From a virus: a DNA stretch of 20,093 bases. This document shows positions 1 through 8,070 of the stretch, in pieces (position 1 is the first letter of the stretch; every line of letters begins with the position of its first letter). The notes beneath the pieces were generated by a model, which was not told where the DNA came from, did not search any database, and saw only the letters and a list, made by a program, of their open reading frames with translations. The position numbers were made by a program, and so were the translations under genes. The stretch is taken from IMG/VR virus record IMGVR_UViG_3300010885_063274, positions 1 to 20,093 of that record. One strand, 5' to 3'.

Positions 1-673
1 AATCAGTGATACCGTTAGAGTATGGCTGAATTGGTGTGTTACCAGCATATGATTCGTTGATTCTCTTGATACGAACCATTAAGTTATTCAAGTCATTCAA
101 GAGGAACTTGCTTGAAGCACCAATAGTATCAGTGCTGGCAATGGTATGACCATATTGAGCCTGAACAGACTGACCGCCACCATAAACTGGGGTAAAAGCT
201 TCAGCAAGAGCCTTGAGAACAACTGCCCAACCATTGCGTTCTTGCTTGGTCAAAACTTCGTTAACCATACGCTCAATAGCCTTGGAAACAACGTCCAAAC
301 GGCTCTTACGGGCATATTTCTTATTGAAAGAAACGGCAGAGTCAAGGCGATAAGTACCAAACTTGACTTCTTTCATTCCTTCAACTTGAGAGGTGGGGAG
401 ACCGCCAGCTTGAGACTGACTCCAAACGGTCACATATCCAGCACCTTCATTGTAGAAGAGATCCAACGGGATTGAAGGATCCGAATCTTCGTCGAATTCA
501 ACATCACGATAAACAGTTGAGGCAGTACCAGCAGTCAAGAGAACCTTCTTGATAACTGGCGCCAAAAACGCTGCAATAGCTTCAGTGGCTTCGCGGGCAA
601 CAGTGGAGTTTTTTGAACCCATGGCCTTGATAAGCTCAACTTGCTCTGGTGTATTTTTTAATTTAATTTCCAT
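1..673 (-). CDS. Major capsid protein, C-terminal part beyond the window (partial)
   Basis: This frame reads open from an ATG at 673 to the left edge, giving 224 residues with no stop. The protein starts MEIKLKNTPEQVELIKAMGS and has an N-terminal helical stretch followed by mixed sequence. It includes segments such as VYRDVEFDEDSDPSIPLDLF and KFGTYRLDSAVSFNKKYARK, which resemble the N-arm and E-loop regions of HK97-fold capsid proteins. I infer the identity mainly from position: it follows a protease-scaffold gene and a small decoration-like gene, the order seen in lambda and many other tailed phages. A good Shine-Dalgarno (AAGGA about 9 bases before the ATG) fits high expression. The main alternative is another abundant head protein. 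The catalogued plus-strand frames here are shadows. Confidence 0.75.
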   Translation of the reverse strand, partial: MEIKLKNTPEQVELIKAMGSKNSTVAREATEAIAAFLAPVIKKVLLTAGTASTVYRDVEFDEDSDPSIPLDLFYNEGAGYVTVWSQSQAGGLPTSQVEGMKEVKFGTYRLDSAVSFNKKYARKSRLDVVSKAIERMVNEVLTKQERNGWAVVLKALAEAFTPVYGGGQSVQAQYGHTIASTDTIGASSKFLLNDLNNLMVRIKRINESYAGNTPIQPYSNGITD

Positions 674-703
674 AATATTTTTTCCTTATTTTGTAACAAT
701 TTA

Positions 704-1324
704 TTAGATGGAGATCTTAACCAAGCAGAATCCATCAACCCCTGTGACGCCCAAGAATTTTCCAACAACGGGAGAAAGGGCTTGACCGCTATAATATCCA
801 TTACCTAATCCAAATGTTCCTGCAGGAACCGCGCACTTTGCGCTATATGCAGAAAGTTCACCATTTGAACCGGCATAAATTGGGCCGCCAGGAACAATCA
901 ATGAACCAGATTGAATACCGCTAATGAGGAACGTGCCCTTTGTAACAATAGGAACTGTTTGACCAGAAATACAAGCTTCCAATTCGGCGGCTTTACGAGG
1001 GTTATATTTGAGAGGAATTGTGTTTTCATCAAGTTCACGAACATCAAAAAGAGTAATACCCAACGGAACGTCTCCTGTGCCAGAGCCACAATAAGTAACT
1101 TTGGCGGGCGTACCATAACGTAAAGCTTGCACGTTACTGACGCTAAAATCACCGTAACTGCCAAGAATTTCAACTGGCTCAGTATCACTTCTCCAACCGT
1201 CACCAACAACTTTTACAAGTGTTCCACGATTTACAATCGTGTTTACGCTTGCTTGTCCAGAAAAAGTGTAAAGATTTACTACATCCTTTTCGTTATAATC
1301 TCTAAATGGTCTTAATAGTGGCAT
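704..1324 (-). CDS. Probable capsid decoration protein
   Basis: A 206-residue protein, rich in Gly, Val and Thr, with no signal peptide or membrane segment. Its sequence looks like short beta strands joined by glycine turns (for example TLVKVVGDGW and TYCGSGTGDVPLGITLFDV), consistent with a beta-barrel or beta-sandwich head protein. It lies between the protease-scaffold gene and the major capsid gene, exactly where lambda carries its decoration protein gpD. The 23-bp upstream gap holds AAAGGA about 7 bases before the ATG, a clear ribosome binding site, as expected for a protein made in high copy. I do not recognise a family. Head stabilisation is inferred from gene order and composition. A head fibre or spike is the alternative. 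Confidence 0.55.
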   Translation of the reverse strand: MPLLRPFRDYNEKDVVNLYTFSGQASVNTIVNRGTLVKVVGDGWRSDTEPVEILGSYGDFSVSNVQALRYGTPAKVTYCGSGTGDVPLGITLFDVRELDENTIPLKYNPRKAAELEACISGQTVPIVTKGTFLISGIQSGSLIVPGGPIYAGSNGELSAYSAKCAVPAGTFGLGNGYYSGQALSPVVGKFLGVTGVDGFCLVKISI

Positions 1325-1347
1325 AATTTATCCTTTTGTTTTTTTGT

Positions 1348-2046
1348 TTATAATTTGATAACAAAATTTTCTTCAGCAAAAGCAGCTTGATATTTTGCTT
1401 TGAGTCCTGGCGCACTCGCGGGGGAGCTATTTGGCAAACCAGCCGTTTCTTCTTTTGCATTATCTAAAGCGTTTTCGACAACAGTAGCAATTGCTTCTTT
1501 TTTGTCTTCTTTAATAGTCTCTTCAGAAGCTTTGGCTTCTTTCTTTTCTTCTTTTTTGTTTTCTACTTTTTCTGTTTTCTCTTCTTGCTCTTCATCTTTT
1601 TTGGCAGCAGAAGCTTCAGTCATATCTTCGGCCTTGGCCTTTTTCAAGTAGGGACGGAAAAGAGTATCAGCCTTGGACTGCCAATTGGCGTACATACCAT
1701 CGTCGGCACAAGACTTTAAATCATCAGCAACAACTTTTGCAACGTCTTGAGGAAAGTCATATTTGGCGCAAACATCATTCATGCGAGAATTGAATGTATC
1801 CATTGCTTCGCGATCCTGCTTTTCTTTTGAAAGGGAGTCCATTGTGGCCTTCATTTCAGCAATTGATTTTGTTAAAGATTCATGCTGGTCTTGCAACTTT
1901 TTGTGCATGTTTTCTTTTTCAGCCTTTTCTGCAGCATAAACTTCGCTGGCTTTTTGAATTTCAGATGCAATGAACTGTGTAATAACACCTGCGGTGCATT
2001 GCTTCAAATTCTCATCAGTAATATCTTGGATAGACGTGATTTTCAT
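1348..2046 (-). CDS. Nested in-frame scaffold protein (candidate internal start)
   Basis: An in-frame ATG at 2046-2044 (residue 288 of the 519-residue protein) would give a 232-residue product containing only the coiled-coil and charged scaffold domains. It is preceded by an A-rich leader with AGAAAGAAT about 10-18 bases upstream, which resembles the leaders of bona fide genes in this window. The ATG falls at the boundary between the acidic linker after the protease and the start of the coiled coil. Separate scaffold production from an internal start of the protease gene is established for lambda Nu3 and several other phages. Here it is an inference; the sequence shows only a well-placed start codon and a purine-rich upstream tract. 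Confidence 0.4.
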   Translation of the reverse strand: MKITSIQDITDENLKQCTAGVITQFIASEIQKASEVYAAEKAEKENMHKKLQDQHESLTKSIAEMKATMDSLSKEKQDREAMDTFNSRMNDVCAKYDFPQDVAKVVADDLKSCADDGMYANWQSKADTLFRPYLKKAKAEDMTEASAAKKDEEQEEKTEKVENKKEEKKEAKASEETIKEDKKEAIATVVENALDNAKEETAGLPNSSPASAPGLKAKYQAAFAEENFVIKL

Positions 2047-2907
2047 ATTATTTATTCTTTCTATTTTTACATTCTTTTCGTTTGATTGTGAAAAATTTTC
2101 TTGTATTTCTTCACTATTTGAGGTTTTGGTGTCAACTTTGGCTCCGCTTTCTTCTTGCTTAACTTCTTTCACTGCAACTCCAACTACATCTGCTGCCGGT
2201 TTTTCGGTAAGTCCTATGCCCATTGGAATAACATTTTCGTTGGGCATACGATAAAAAGTTTTACCATCTTTAACACCTGCGCCGCCAAAGCATTTTAAGT
2301 ATTTTTTAATCATTTCTTTTTGCTCTGGATCAGTTACCTCAATTGGGTGAACTAGGTTTTTTTCTCCAGAAGCAAGTTCAACAATTTTATATCCCGAAAA
2401 TCCAAGCTCCCAACTAGCAGAAACATTTAAGTAATTTTCAGATGTTGGATCATTTGATTCTTCGATTAAATCACAGAGGTCTTGATTCACTGCCTTCCAT
2501 ACAATGCCGCCAAGAGTAATATTAAATGGTTTATTTGAGCCTCTAACATCATCTTCTGACAAGGGCTTGTCTGTTCCAAACTCGCTGATAGAAGACGATA
2601 AAATTACTCCAATAATTTTTTGACGATTATGTTCTGTATCAATAAACTTATTAACAAAGTTCTTATACATTGCCAAAGCAGTGTCTGTATCAATAATGTC
2701 GCCATTTTTGTTTACTCTATTAACAACACAAGCATTAAAAGCAATTGGCAGCAAATCAATGTCTTTTGTGATGTCTATATTGGGTATAAAATGGGAAAGT
2801 TCACTTAACGAAGCCAAAGATAATAATTTATCTTTTTCCTCTGATACAATGGGTTTAATTTGTATAGAAGAGAATGATTGCTTAAATGGTAAATCTTTTA
2901 ATATCAT
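1348..2907 (-). CDS. Fused prohead protease and scaffold (capsid assembly protein)
   Basis: 519 residues in two parts. Residues 1-240 look like a prohead maturation serine protease: INRVNKNGDIIDTDTALAMY-type sequence leads to KFIDTEHNRQ with a candidate catalytic His93, then a hydrophobic strand (IIGVIL), then NVSASWELGF with candidate nucleophile Ser163 or Ser165. This His-then-Ser layout is that of herpes-assemblin-like phage proteases such as T4 gp21. Residues about 288-430 are predicted long coiled coil. Residues about 435-475 are an extreme Lys/Glu tract. The tail ends FAEENFVIKL and could contact the capsid. Such fusions make both protease and scaffold, as in lambda C/Nu3. The gene sits 33 bp after its neighbour and 23 bp before the decoration gene. 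The protease call is good; the exact catalytic residues are inferred. Confidence 0.75.
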   Translation of the reverse strand: MILKDLPFKQSFSSIQIKPIVSEEKDKLLSLASLSELSHFIPNIDITKDIDLLPIAFNACVVNRVNKNGDIIDTDTALAMYKNFVNKFIDTEHNRQKIIGVILSSSISEFGTDKPLSEDDVRGSNKPFNITLGGIVWKAVNQDLCDLIEESNDPTSENYLNVSASWELGFSGYKIVELASGEKNLVHPIEVTDPEQKEMIKKYLKCFGGAGVKDGKTFYRMPNENVIPMGIGLTEKPAADVVGVAVKEVKQEESGAKVDTKTSNSEEIQENFSQSNEKNVKIERINNMKITSIQDITDENLKQCTAGVITQFIASEIQKASEVYAAEKAEKENMHKKLQDQHESLTKSIAEMKATMDSLSKEKQDREAMDTFNSRMNDVCAKYDFPQDVAKVVADDLKSCADDGMYANWQSKADTLFRPYLKKAKAEDMTEASAAKKDEEQEEKTEKVENKKEEKKEAKASEETIKEDKKEAIATVVENALDNAKEETAGLPNSSPASAPGLKAKYQAAFAEENFVIKL

Positions 2908-2919
2908 AAAATCTCTTTA

Positions 2920-2929
2920 TAATTACACT
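2920..2929 (-). promoter_or_regulatory. AGTGTAATTA intergenic motif, copy 1
   Basis: Reads AAGTGTAATTATAAAG on the minus strand in the 33-bp gap before the protease-scaffold gene, 12 bases upstream of its ATG. The 8-base core AGTGTAAT recurs in the same orientation at three other minus-strand intergenic sites. A phage promoter or RNA-processing signal is inferred. Confidence 0.4.
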
Positions 2930-2940
2930 TAAAAATTGAA

Positions 2941-4668
2941 TTATGAACAACCACTTACTTCTGGAGGACAAGGAACACTCCATGTCAATTTCGTGTTTAA
3001 TACTGGATAATCAGAGTTTGGCGCATAGAAAAGATAAAAATAATCATTACTTCCAACTCCAGATAAATATGCGCCAGTTGTACCAAACTCATCCACACCA
3101 GTAGTTATCTCGGGAATAAAAACGCCACCATCTCCACTACCAGAAAATATTGCATCAAAAAACGGAACAAGATTTGTTGTGTCTCCTTGTCTCCAACTTG
3201 AACCGTAACTAATATCTTTATACGCTGCTACAAAACTTTTAATAGACAACGTATTGGTTTGAGTATAGTTTTGAAAATTGAATGTGTATAAAACTTGACC
3301 AGTTCTTGTGCCGCTATTAGGCAGTCCAACTTTTAAATTTATTAAACTAAAATTTGGGTTAGATCTTGCTGTCGCATCAAAATAAGAACTATTCATTGAA
3401 TCAGCAATTGTTATGTTTCCAGTATTTGGACTGGTACCTTGCTCTTTTCTAATGTTGTAATTATTTAAATTATTTGTCCAATATGCGCCGCCCAATGTAA
3501 GAGCACTATCTATTTCATTAACATATGGTTTAAGGCCATGGTTTGAAATATTAAGATCCACTCCTGTGGGATTCCAGGGTTTATAAGATCCAGTATCTTC
3601 TGAGAATCTTCCACCCGAGGGATTAACTAAAAATTGAGAATTATTATTTGATAAATAAAAACTAATATTTTGATTTAATGGACTTGCCCCAATTGAGACA
3701 TTAGATGGTTCAAGTGGTATTCCATGGGGAGGAACAAATGATTCTCCATATTCATTTGCAAAATTATAAGCATAACTTCCAGTATAATCAAAATGCTGTA
3801 ATCTTGTTTGTCCATTTGGAGCAATAGAATTCGTTACTTGTCCATCATTTATTAATTTAATCCCAGGTTGTGTTATGTTAAAGAAGGCATTCCAATAACC
3901 ACTCCAGTTACCTTCTGTATTGTGGGTGTTATTAAAATACATTGACTTATAATTTACTCCAGTATCAATAGAAACATTTAATTTATAAGTAACATTTAAA
4001 ATGCTTCCTGAAGTATAACTAAAAGGATAAATTATTCTGGCAAAAGCTGCAGTTGCGTCACAAGTTTTTAATCTACCTTCTTGGGCGCTATATTTTGTTT
4101 TTAACCAACTATAATATTCGCTAATAGACGAACAATCTAATCCAGTAGCATAATCATCATACTCGCTACATGAACAAAATTTTATGCCACCATCTCCTGT
4201 AACATAAGGTCTACCAGGAGAAACCATAAACTCATTAAATGTTCCATCAGATTGGAATACCCCATTTGGATCACCGCCACCCAAATTAGTTGGAAGAGTC
4301 CACTGTCTGAATAAGTTTACCCCTCCACTAGAAAATGTATAACCGCACGCCGGATATAATGCGTAATTTGTATCTGGAGAATTAAAAGCGTTCCTGTTAC
4401 CCAAGTAAGATAACTCTGGGACGGCAATTTCCAGCCCAGTTGTTTCAGAAAAAGAATTTGGAAAGTTTTTTAATAATGAATTTCCTTTATCCCCAGAACC
4501 AACACTTAAAAATCGGAAGCAGTCAGCGAAAGCAAAGTAATAAGGATACATTACTCCAGAGTTTGTAATAAAGTTATCTATAAATTCCGACGTCTTTATT
4601 AAGTTGCCGCTGGCATCATGCAAGTCCAATTTGAATTGACCTTGTAATTTTAGTCCTAGTGCTGACAT
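2941..4668 (-). CDS. Structural protein, paralogue of the 869-aa neighbour
   Basis: 575 residues rich in Asn, Ser, Gly and Tyr, with no membrane segment. It is co-linear with the 869-residue product of the preceding gene. Shared blocks, in the same order, are: the N-terminus (LKLQGQFKLDL vs LKGQYKVDV); FADCFRFLSVGSG vs FAKCFMFLSIGTG; ACG...GVNLFRQWTLPT vs ACG...GVNLYRGWTIPT; and LEPSN...FYLS...SQFLVN.FGG-like vs LEPSK...FYLS...SQFAVNKFGG. The gene starts 3 bp after the paralogue's stop, with GGAAGA overlapping the upstream gene end, so translation is probably coupled. Composition and context suggest an extended virion protein such as a head-vertex, neck or fibre component. I do not recognise the family. 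Several paired cysteines around residues 165-205 are a feature not shared with the paralogue. Confidence 0.6.
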   Translation of the reverse strand: MSALGLKLQGQFKLDLHDASGNLIKTSEFIDNFITNSGVMYPYYFAFADCFRFLSVGSGDKGNSLLKNFPNSFSETTGLEIAVPELSYLGNRNAFNSPDTNYALYPACGYTFSSGGVNLFRQWTLPTNLGGGDPNGVFQSDGTFNEFMVSPGRPYVTGDGGIKFCSCSEYDDYATGLDCSSISEYYSWLKTKYSAQEGRLKTCDATAAFARIIYPFSYTSGSILNVTYKLNVSIDTGVNYKSMYFNNTHNTEGNWSGYWNAFFNITQPGIKLINDGQVTNSIAPNGQTRLQHFDYTGSYAYNFANEYGESFVPPHGIPLEPSNVSIGASPLNQNISFYLSNNNSQFLVNPSGGRFSEDTGSYKPWNPTGVDLNISNHGLKPYVNEIDSALTLGGAYWTNNLNNYNIRKEQGTSPNTGNITIADSMNSSYFDATARSNPNFSLINLKVGLPNSGTRTGQVLYTFNFQNYTQTNTLSIKSFVAAYKDISYGSSWRQGDTTNLVPFFDAIFSGSGDGGVFIPEITTGVDEFGTTGAYLSGVGSNDYFYLFYAPNSDYPVLNTKLTWSVPCPPEVSGCS

Positions 4669-4671
4669 ATT

Positions 4672-7281
4672 TTATCTTCCAGTCCAGCTTAAAGTTAAAT
4701 ACAATTCCATGCCATTTTGAGTGCTCATGCCTGGGAATTTTCCTCCTGTAACTGGGAGATAAGTATTTACTCCTGCATTGTTTGCGGTTGCATAATTTGG
4801 CAACAATCGGTATCCAATATTGTTAATATTTTCAACGTGACGAATAACTCCTGATGGTTTTTTCCATGCTATGGCAGATACAGTTAATGTTGAACCATTT
4901 ATACTTGAAAAATTAGCATCACCTGTAGAGGTATAAGCATTTAAAGTAGATAAACCTAAATATAATCCAGTACCTCTTTGATATGTATTAGATAAATTAT
5001 ATCCAGTAATTAAATAACTATTACCAGGGTCCCCTAAAAATTGCATGGATATAGATGGATTTGGAGCATTTGTAAATGTTAAACTATTTGGAGTACTAAG
5101 CATATAAATATTTCCAATAACAGTTTGACCATTGTAAAGAACATCGTTAATTGCTGTTCTTCCTGTTCCTAAAATATTTGGAGTATCAGAAATAGTACCA
5201 TTTCCATAACCACTAAAGAAATAACTTACTCCAGTTATTCTTAATCCAATTCCACTATTTACAATTGGCCAATATATATTTGAGCCAGTTGAGTTTGGAA
5301 TTCCTCCACTAAAGCCGCTCCAAGACGGATTATCAGTTAAACAAGTGTCAATTTGAGAAGCGTAAAAACCTGTACTTGCAACGACTCCATAAACTGACCC
5401 CCAACCAGTGTTGTTATTGTAAGTTACATTTCCAGGGACATTTTCATTTAAAAATTGGCCAGTAAATAAATATCCAGCCACTTTATTTCCGGGAGGAATA
5501 AAAGTATTAGTTCCTTGGTAAACTGTTTGATTTAAAAGTGGTTGACCTATGTTGATTCCACTTACGTTGTCATAAATTGAAACACCATTACCCATAAAAC
5601 CATCCGCAGTCCAAAATCTATTAATTGAAGATGGTTGTGAGCCATCTGCTCCAGTAATGTCAAATCTGACGCTTGCAACGCCACTACCTCTTTCAACCAA
5701 ATAAATATCAGGGATAAGACGATAATGAGGCATGTTTGCTCCCCTGCCTTGGTCATCAAAAAATAAGAAATCAATATAGGGATGAAAATCCGCGCTTCCA
5801 ATTGTGTTAGTTGCTGTATTGTATGCAAGAGTTAAACTGCCATATCGGCTATTTGTGCCGTAACTATTAATTGGAGAAAAAATTGATCTTTTTGTAACGT
5901 ATTTACCTCTAACTCCGGTGCCAGTAACTTCAGCAGAAATTGGTAATCTCTTTAAATAAGAAGAATACACCGCTTTTTGTCCATAATCAGAAAACGAACC
6001 ATTAAATCCAAGCCTGCCGGGAGTGGCAAAAGCAACAGGAAGATTTTTTGCACCAATATAACTTTTTGTTTGATAATTTAAAGAGCTAGTGGGTAAAGCT
6101 CCACTGTTATAATTTGATATTGGAATCATTCCTTCCAAACGAGTGTTTGTTAAAATTTCTGCCTCAGTTGTTGATGCACCATTTTGAGAAGAACCATCGG
6201 GAGTATTTACTGCGTCTCCAGAATAATACCACTTGTTTGCGTCACTAAAAATAGACCCATCTTCCTTATCAGAATGAATTTCTAAATCTCCGCCAACTTG
6301 ACTAACGAATTCTGCATAATTAGCCATTAATCCATAAGAATTATACGCTCCATACTCTCCCGTTGAAGCCCCACCAAATTTATTAACAGCAAATTGAGAA
6401 ATATCAGGAGAAAGGTAAAAAACAGATTTTTGACAATTAATTTTACTTGGTTCAAGATCTGATCCCATTTTAGGAATAACACAAGCTCCAACGCCATCAA
6501 TTAATTGAATAGCAGGAAAAATTTGGCGATAAATACCGCTTAATTTGGACCACCCACTTAATAATTCAAATTCATTTGAACCATTTGCCCCAGTTGAAGC
6601 ATTACCAGTATTAAAATAACCTCCAGTAGTATCATTATTTCCAGAAAAGAAAGTATATCCAGACGCATAATTTGAGAAATTGATGCTTAATTGATAAGTT
6701 ATTGTGGCAGAATATCCAGATGGAACAACAATTGTTCTGCTAACTAAGCTAAAAGCTTTGTTACCATTAACATCACTACCACTTGATGGAGAAGTCATAA
6801 ACTGATTAATCGTCATGTTTTGAGCAACAACATTTCCATTTTCATATGAACCGGTTGGAATTGTCCAACCCCTATATAAATTGACTCCTTGATTTGTTAA
6901 AACTGTTCCACAAGCAGAAGAAAGGGATCCATCGTACGTGCTATCATGTGGTCCACCAATTTCATAACCTTCCCAACCAATGTATTGACCAAGTTGAGTA
7001 CCATAACTTGCAGAAGTAGGATTATAAACGCTGAAAGAGCCCAATCCAGTGGCCAAACCCGTTCCATTAGAATTGTTTGTTGGAGCAGTAAGACCAGTAC
7101 CAATCGACAAAAACATGAAACATTTAGCAAATGGATAAGTAAATGGATAGTTTAATCCAATATTAGTAATGTCATTAGAAAACCAGTTTGTGGATTCAAC
7201 AAATTCCCTTGATTTGCCTCCTCCACGAAAAACGTCCACCTTGTACTGACCTTTTAATCCACAATTTATACTAGTATTCAT
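4672..7281 (-). CDS. Large structural protein, longer tandem paralogue
   Basis: 869 residues, Asn/Ser/Gly/Thr/Tyr-rich, low in charge, no signal peptide or membrane span. Residues 1 to about 320 align by eye with residues 1 to about 370 of the following 575-residue protein. The shared anchors are a hydrophobic FAKCFMFLSIGTG near residue 57, ACG and GVNLYRGWTIPT near 123-143, SRTIVVPSGYSATITYQLSI near 181-200, and LEPSK...FYLSPDISQFAVNKFGG near 277-304. The remaining 500 or so residues are unique. The gene follows the 18-residue-repeat gene by 24 bp and carries an AGTGTAATTA motif 6 bases before its ATG but no Shine-Dalgarno. A virion appendage or large neck protein is inferred from composition and from its place between portal and protease. 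The family is unknown to me. Confidence 0.6.
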   Translation of the reverse strand: MNTSINCGLKGQYKVDVFRGGGKSREFVESTNWFSNDITNIGLNYPFTYPFAKCFMFLSIGTGLTAPTNNSNGTGLATGLGSFSVYNPTSASYGTQLGQYIGWEGYEIGGPHDSTYDGSLSSACGTVLTNQGVNLYRGWTIPTGSYENGNVVAQNMTINQFMTSPSSGSDVNGNKAFSLVSRTIVVPSGYSATITYQLSINFSNYASGYTFFSGNNDTTGGYFNTGNASTGANGSNEFELLSGWSKLSGIYRQIFPAIQLIDGVGACVIPKMGSDLEPSKINCQKSVFYLSPDISQFAVNKFGGASTGEYGAYNSYGLMANYAEFVSQVGGDLEIHSDKEDGSIFSDANKWYYSGDAVNTPDGSSQNGASTTEAEILTNTRLEGMIPISNYNSGALPTSSLNYQTKSYIGAKNLPVAFATPGRLGFNGSFSDYGQKAVYSSYLKRLPISAEVTGTGVRGKYVTKRSIFSPINSYGTNSRYGSLTLAYNTATNTIGSADFHPYIDFLFFDDQGRGANMPHYRLIPDIYLVERGSGVASVRFDITGADGSQPSSINRFWTADGFMGNGVSIYDNVSGINIGQPLLNQTVYQGTNTFIPPGNKVAGYLFTGQFLNENVPGNVTYNNNTGWGSVYGVVASTGFYASQIDTCLTDNPSWSGFSGGIPNSTGSNIYWPIVNSGIGLRITGVSYFFSGYGNGTISDTPNILGTGRTAINDVLYNGQTVIGNIYMLSTPNSLTFTNAPNPSISMQFLGDPGNSYLITGYNLSNTYQRGTGLYLGLSTLNAYTSTGDANFSSINGSTLTVSAIAWKKPSGVIRHVENINNIGYRLLPNYATANNAGVNTYLPVTGGKFPGMSTQNGMELYLTLSWTGR

Positions 7282-7287
7282 TATTTT

Positions 7288-7297
7288 TAATTACACT
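7288..7297 (-). promoter_or_regulatory. AGTGTAATTA intergenic motif, copy 2
   Basis: Lies in the 24-bp gap between the 18-residue-repeat gene and the 869-aa gene, ending 6 bases before the ATG. If TGTAAT acted as a -10 box, the transcript would be almost leaderless. This gene has no Shine-Dalgarno, which makes the placement notable. Confidence 0.4.
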
Positions 7298-7305
7298 ACT
7301 TTATT

Positions 7306-8061
7306 TTAATTTCTGGCAGTAAAGCTGTCTAAGAAATAAGTTATATTATTAATATCATCTTCTAAAGCTATTCCAGTAAAGTCATAATTGAATTTTCCAG
7401 AGTAAGATTCTATAGAATAACTTATGTTTGAGTAATCATTATTTAATGGAAAAAATTTACCACTTAAATTGTTTGATATTGCTGCAAAATCGAGATTATC
7501 TCCACTGAAAAAACCAGAAAATTTAGGAGAAAGGTCGCATTGATGAGGTGAACCATTAATAACACTCCCCGAAATAATTGTAGATACAATATTTTGATCA
7601 AAGGTTATTCCACTTAATAAACCACTTAAAAATATTGAATTTGAAACTATATCTGGGTTATTACCAGTTATAAGACCAGATAATACAACAGCAACTGTTG
7701 AGAAGTCCGAGTCTTGAGGGAAATAATTTCCAGACATTACTAGTCTTGAATTAGAAAAATCAAAATCTCCAAACAGGCTTCCAGACAAATTTGCAGAAAC
7801 AGTTGGATATCTTATTCCAGCAGAAGAATCTGTTAGTAAAGTAGTTTGAAATGCTCCTCCGCCCCCTTCAATAATCTGCAAGGGTACAACTTCACCCGCG
7901 TACGGGAAAAACCAATTAAAATCAGCAACAGTTCCGGCTTTATTGTTGCCTCCTTCAATAACTAATTGCTTTTGTTCAGTAGTTAAATTAGTGGGAAAAG
8001 TTTGACCACTTTTCCCTGGCTGCTGATAGAAGCCAAATAAATTAAAGCTTCCAAATGACAT
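7306..8061 (-). CDS. Virion-like protein with tandem 18-residue repeats
   Basis: 251 residues. The N-terminal 90 residues include LTTEQKQLVIEGGNNKAGTV and IIEGGGGAFQ. From residue 93 the protein is built of repeats beginning Ser-Gly at 93, 110, 128, 146, 164, 182, 200 and 221, a spacing of 17, 18, 18, 18, 18, 18 and 21. Typical units are SGNYFPQDSDFSTVAVVL and SGFFSGDNLDFAAISNNL, with a hydrophobic end, a Ser-Gly turn and often an Asp-Phe/Ile/Tyr in the middle. An 18-residue period suits one turn of a small beta-solenoid. The gene lies 9 bp after the portal gene and before the paralogous pair, so a minor virion or appendage role is likely. No known family is recognised. Confidence 0.6.
   Translation of the reverse strand: MSFGSFNLFGFYQQPGKSGQTFPTNLTTEQKQLVIEGGNNKAGTVADFNWFFPYAGEVVPLQIIEGGGGAFQTTLLTDSSAGIRYPTVSANLSGSLFGDFDFSNSRLVMSGNYFPQDSDFSTVAVVLSGLITGNNPDIVSNSIFLSGLLSGITFDQNIVSTIISGSVINGSPHQCDLSPKFSGFFSGDNLDFAAISNNLSGKFFPLNNDYSNISYSIESYSGKFNYDFTGIALEDDINNITYFLDSFTARN
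7402..7785 (-). repeat. Seven tandem protein repeats of about 18 residues
   Basis: These codons cover residues 93-220 of the 251-aa protein. The units are diverged in DNA and in most positions, but all start with Ser-Gly and most end in Leu, Met, Ile or Phe just before it. The regular 54-bp coding period is the visible signal. Confidence 0.6.
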
Positions 8062-8070
8062 TTTTATTCT

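Noticed and set aside
146-475. Plus-strand open frame of 109 codons
   Set aside because: It lies entirely opposite the capsid gene, has no leader of its own, and is explained by the codon bias of that gene.
1400-1651. Plus-strand frame encoding a Ser/Phe-rich, membrane-like peptide
   Set aside because: It is the mirror of the Lys/Glu-rich scaffold tract; AAG and GAA codons read backwards give Leu, Phe and Ser.
5562-5828. Minus-strand frame of 88 codons with hydrophobic sequence inside the 869-aa gene
   Set aside because: It is on the same strand but out of frame within a clearly coding protein that has paralogue support; it lacks a ribosome binding site.
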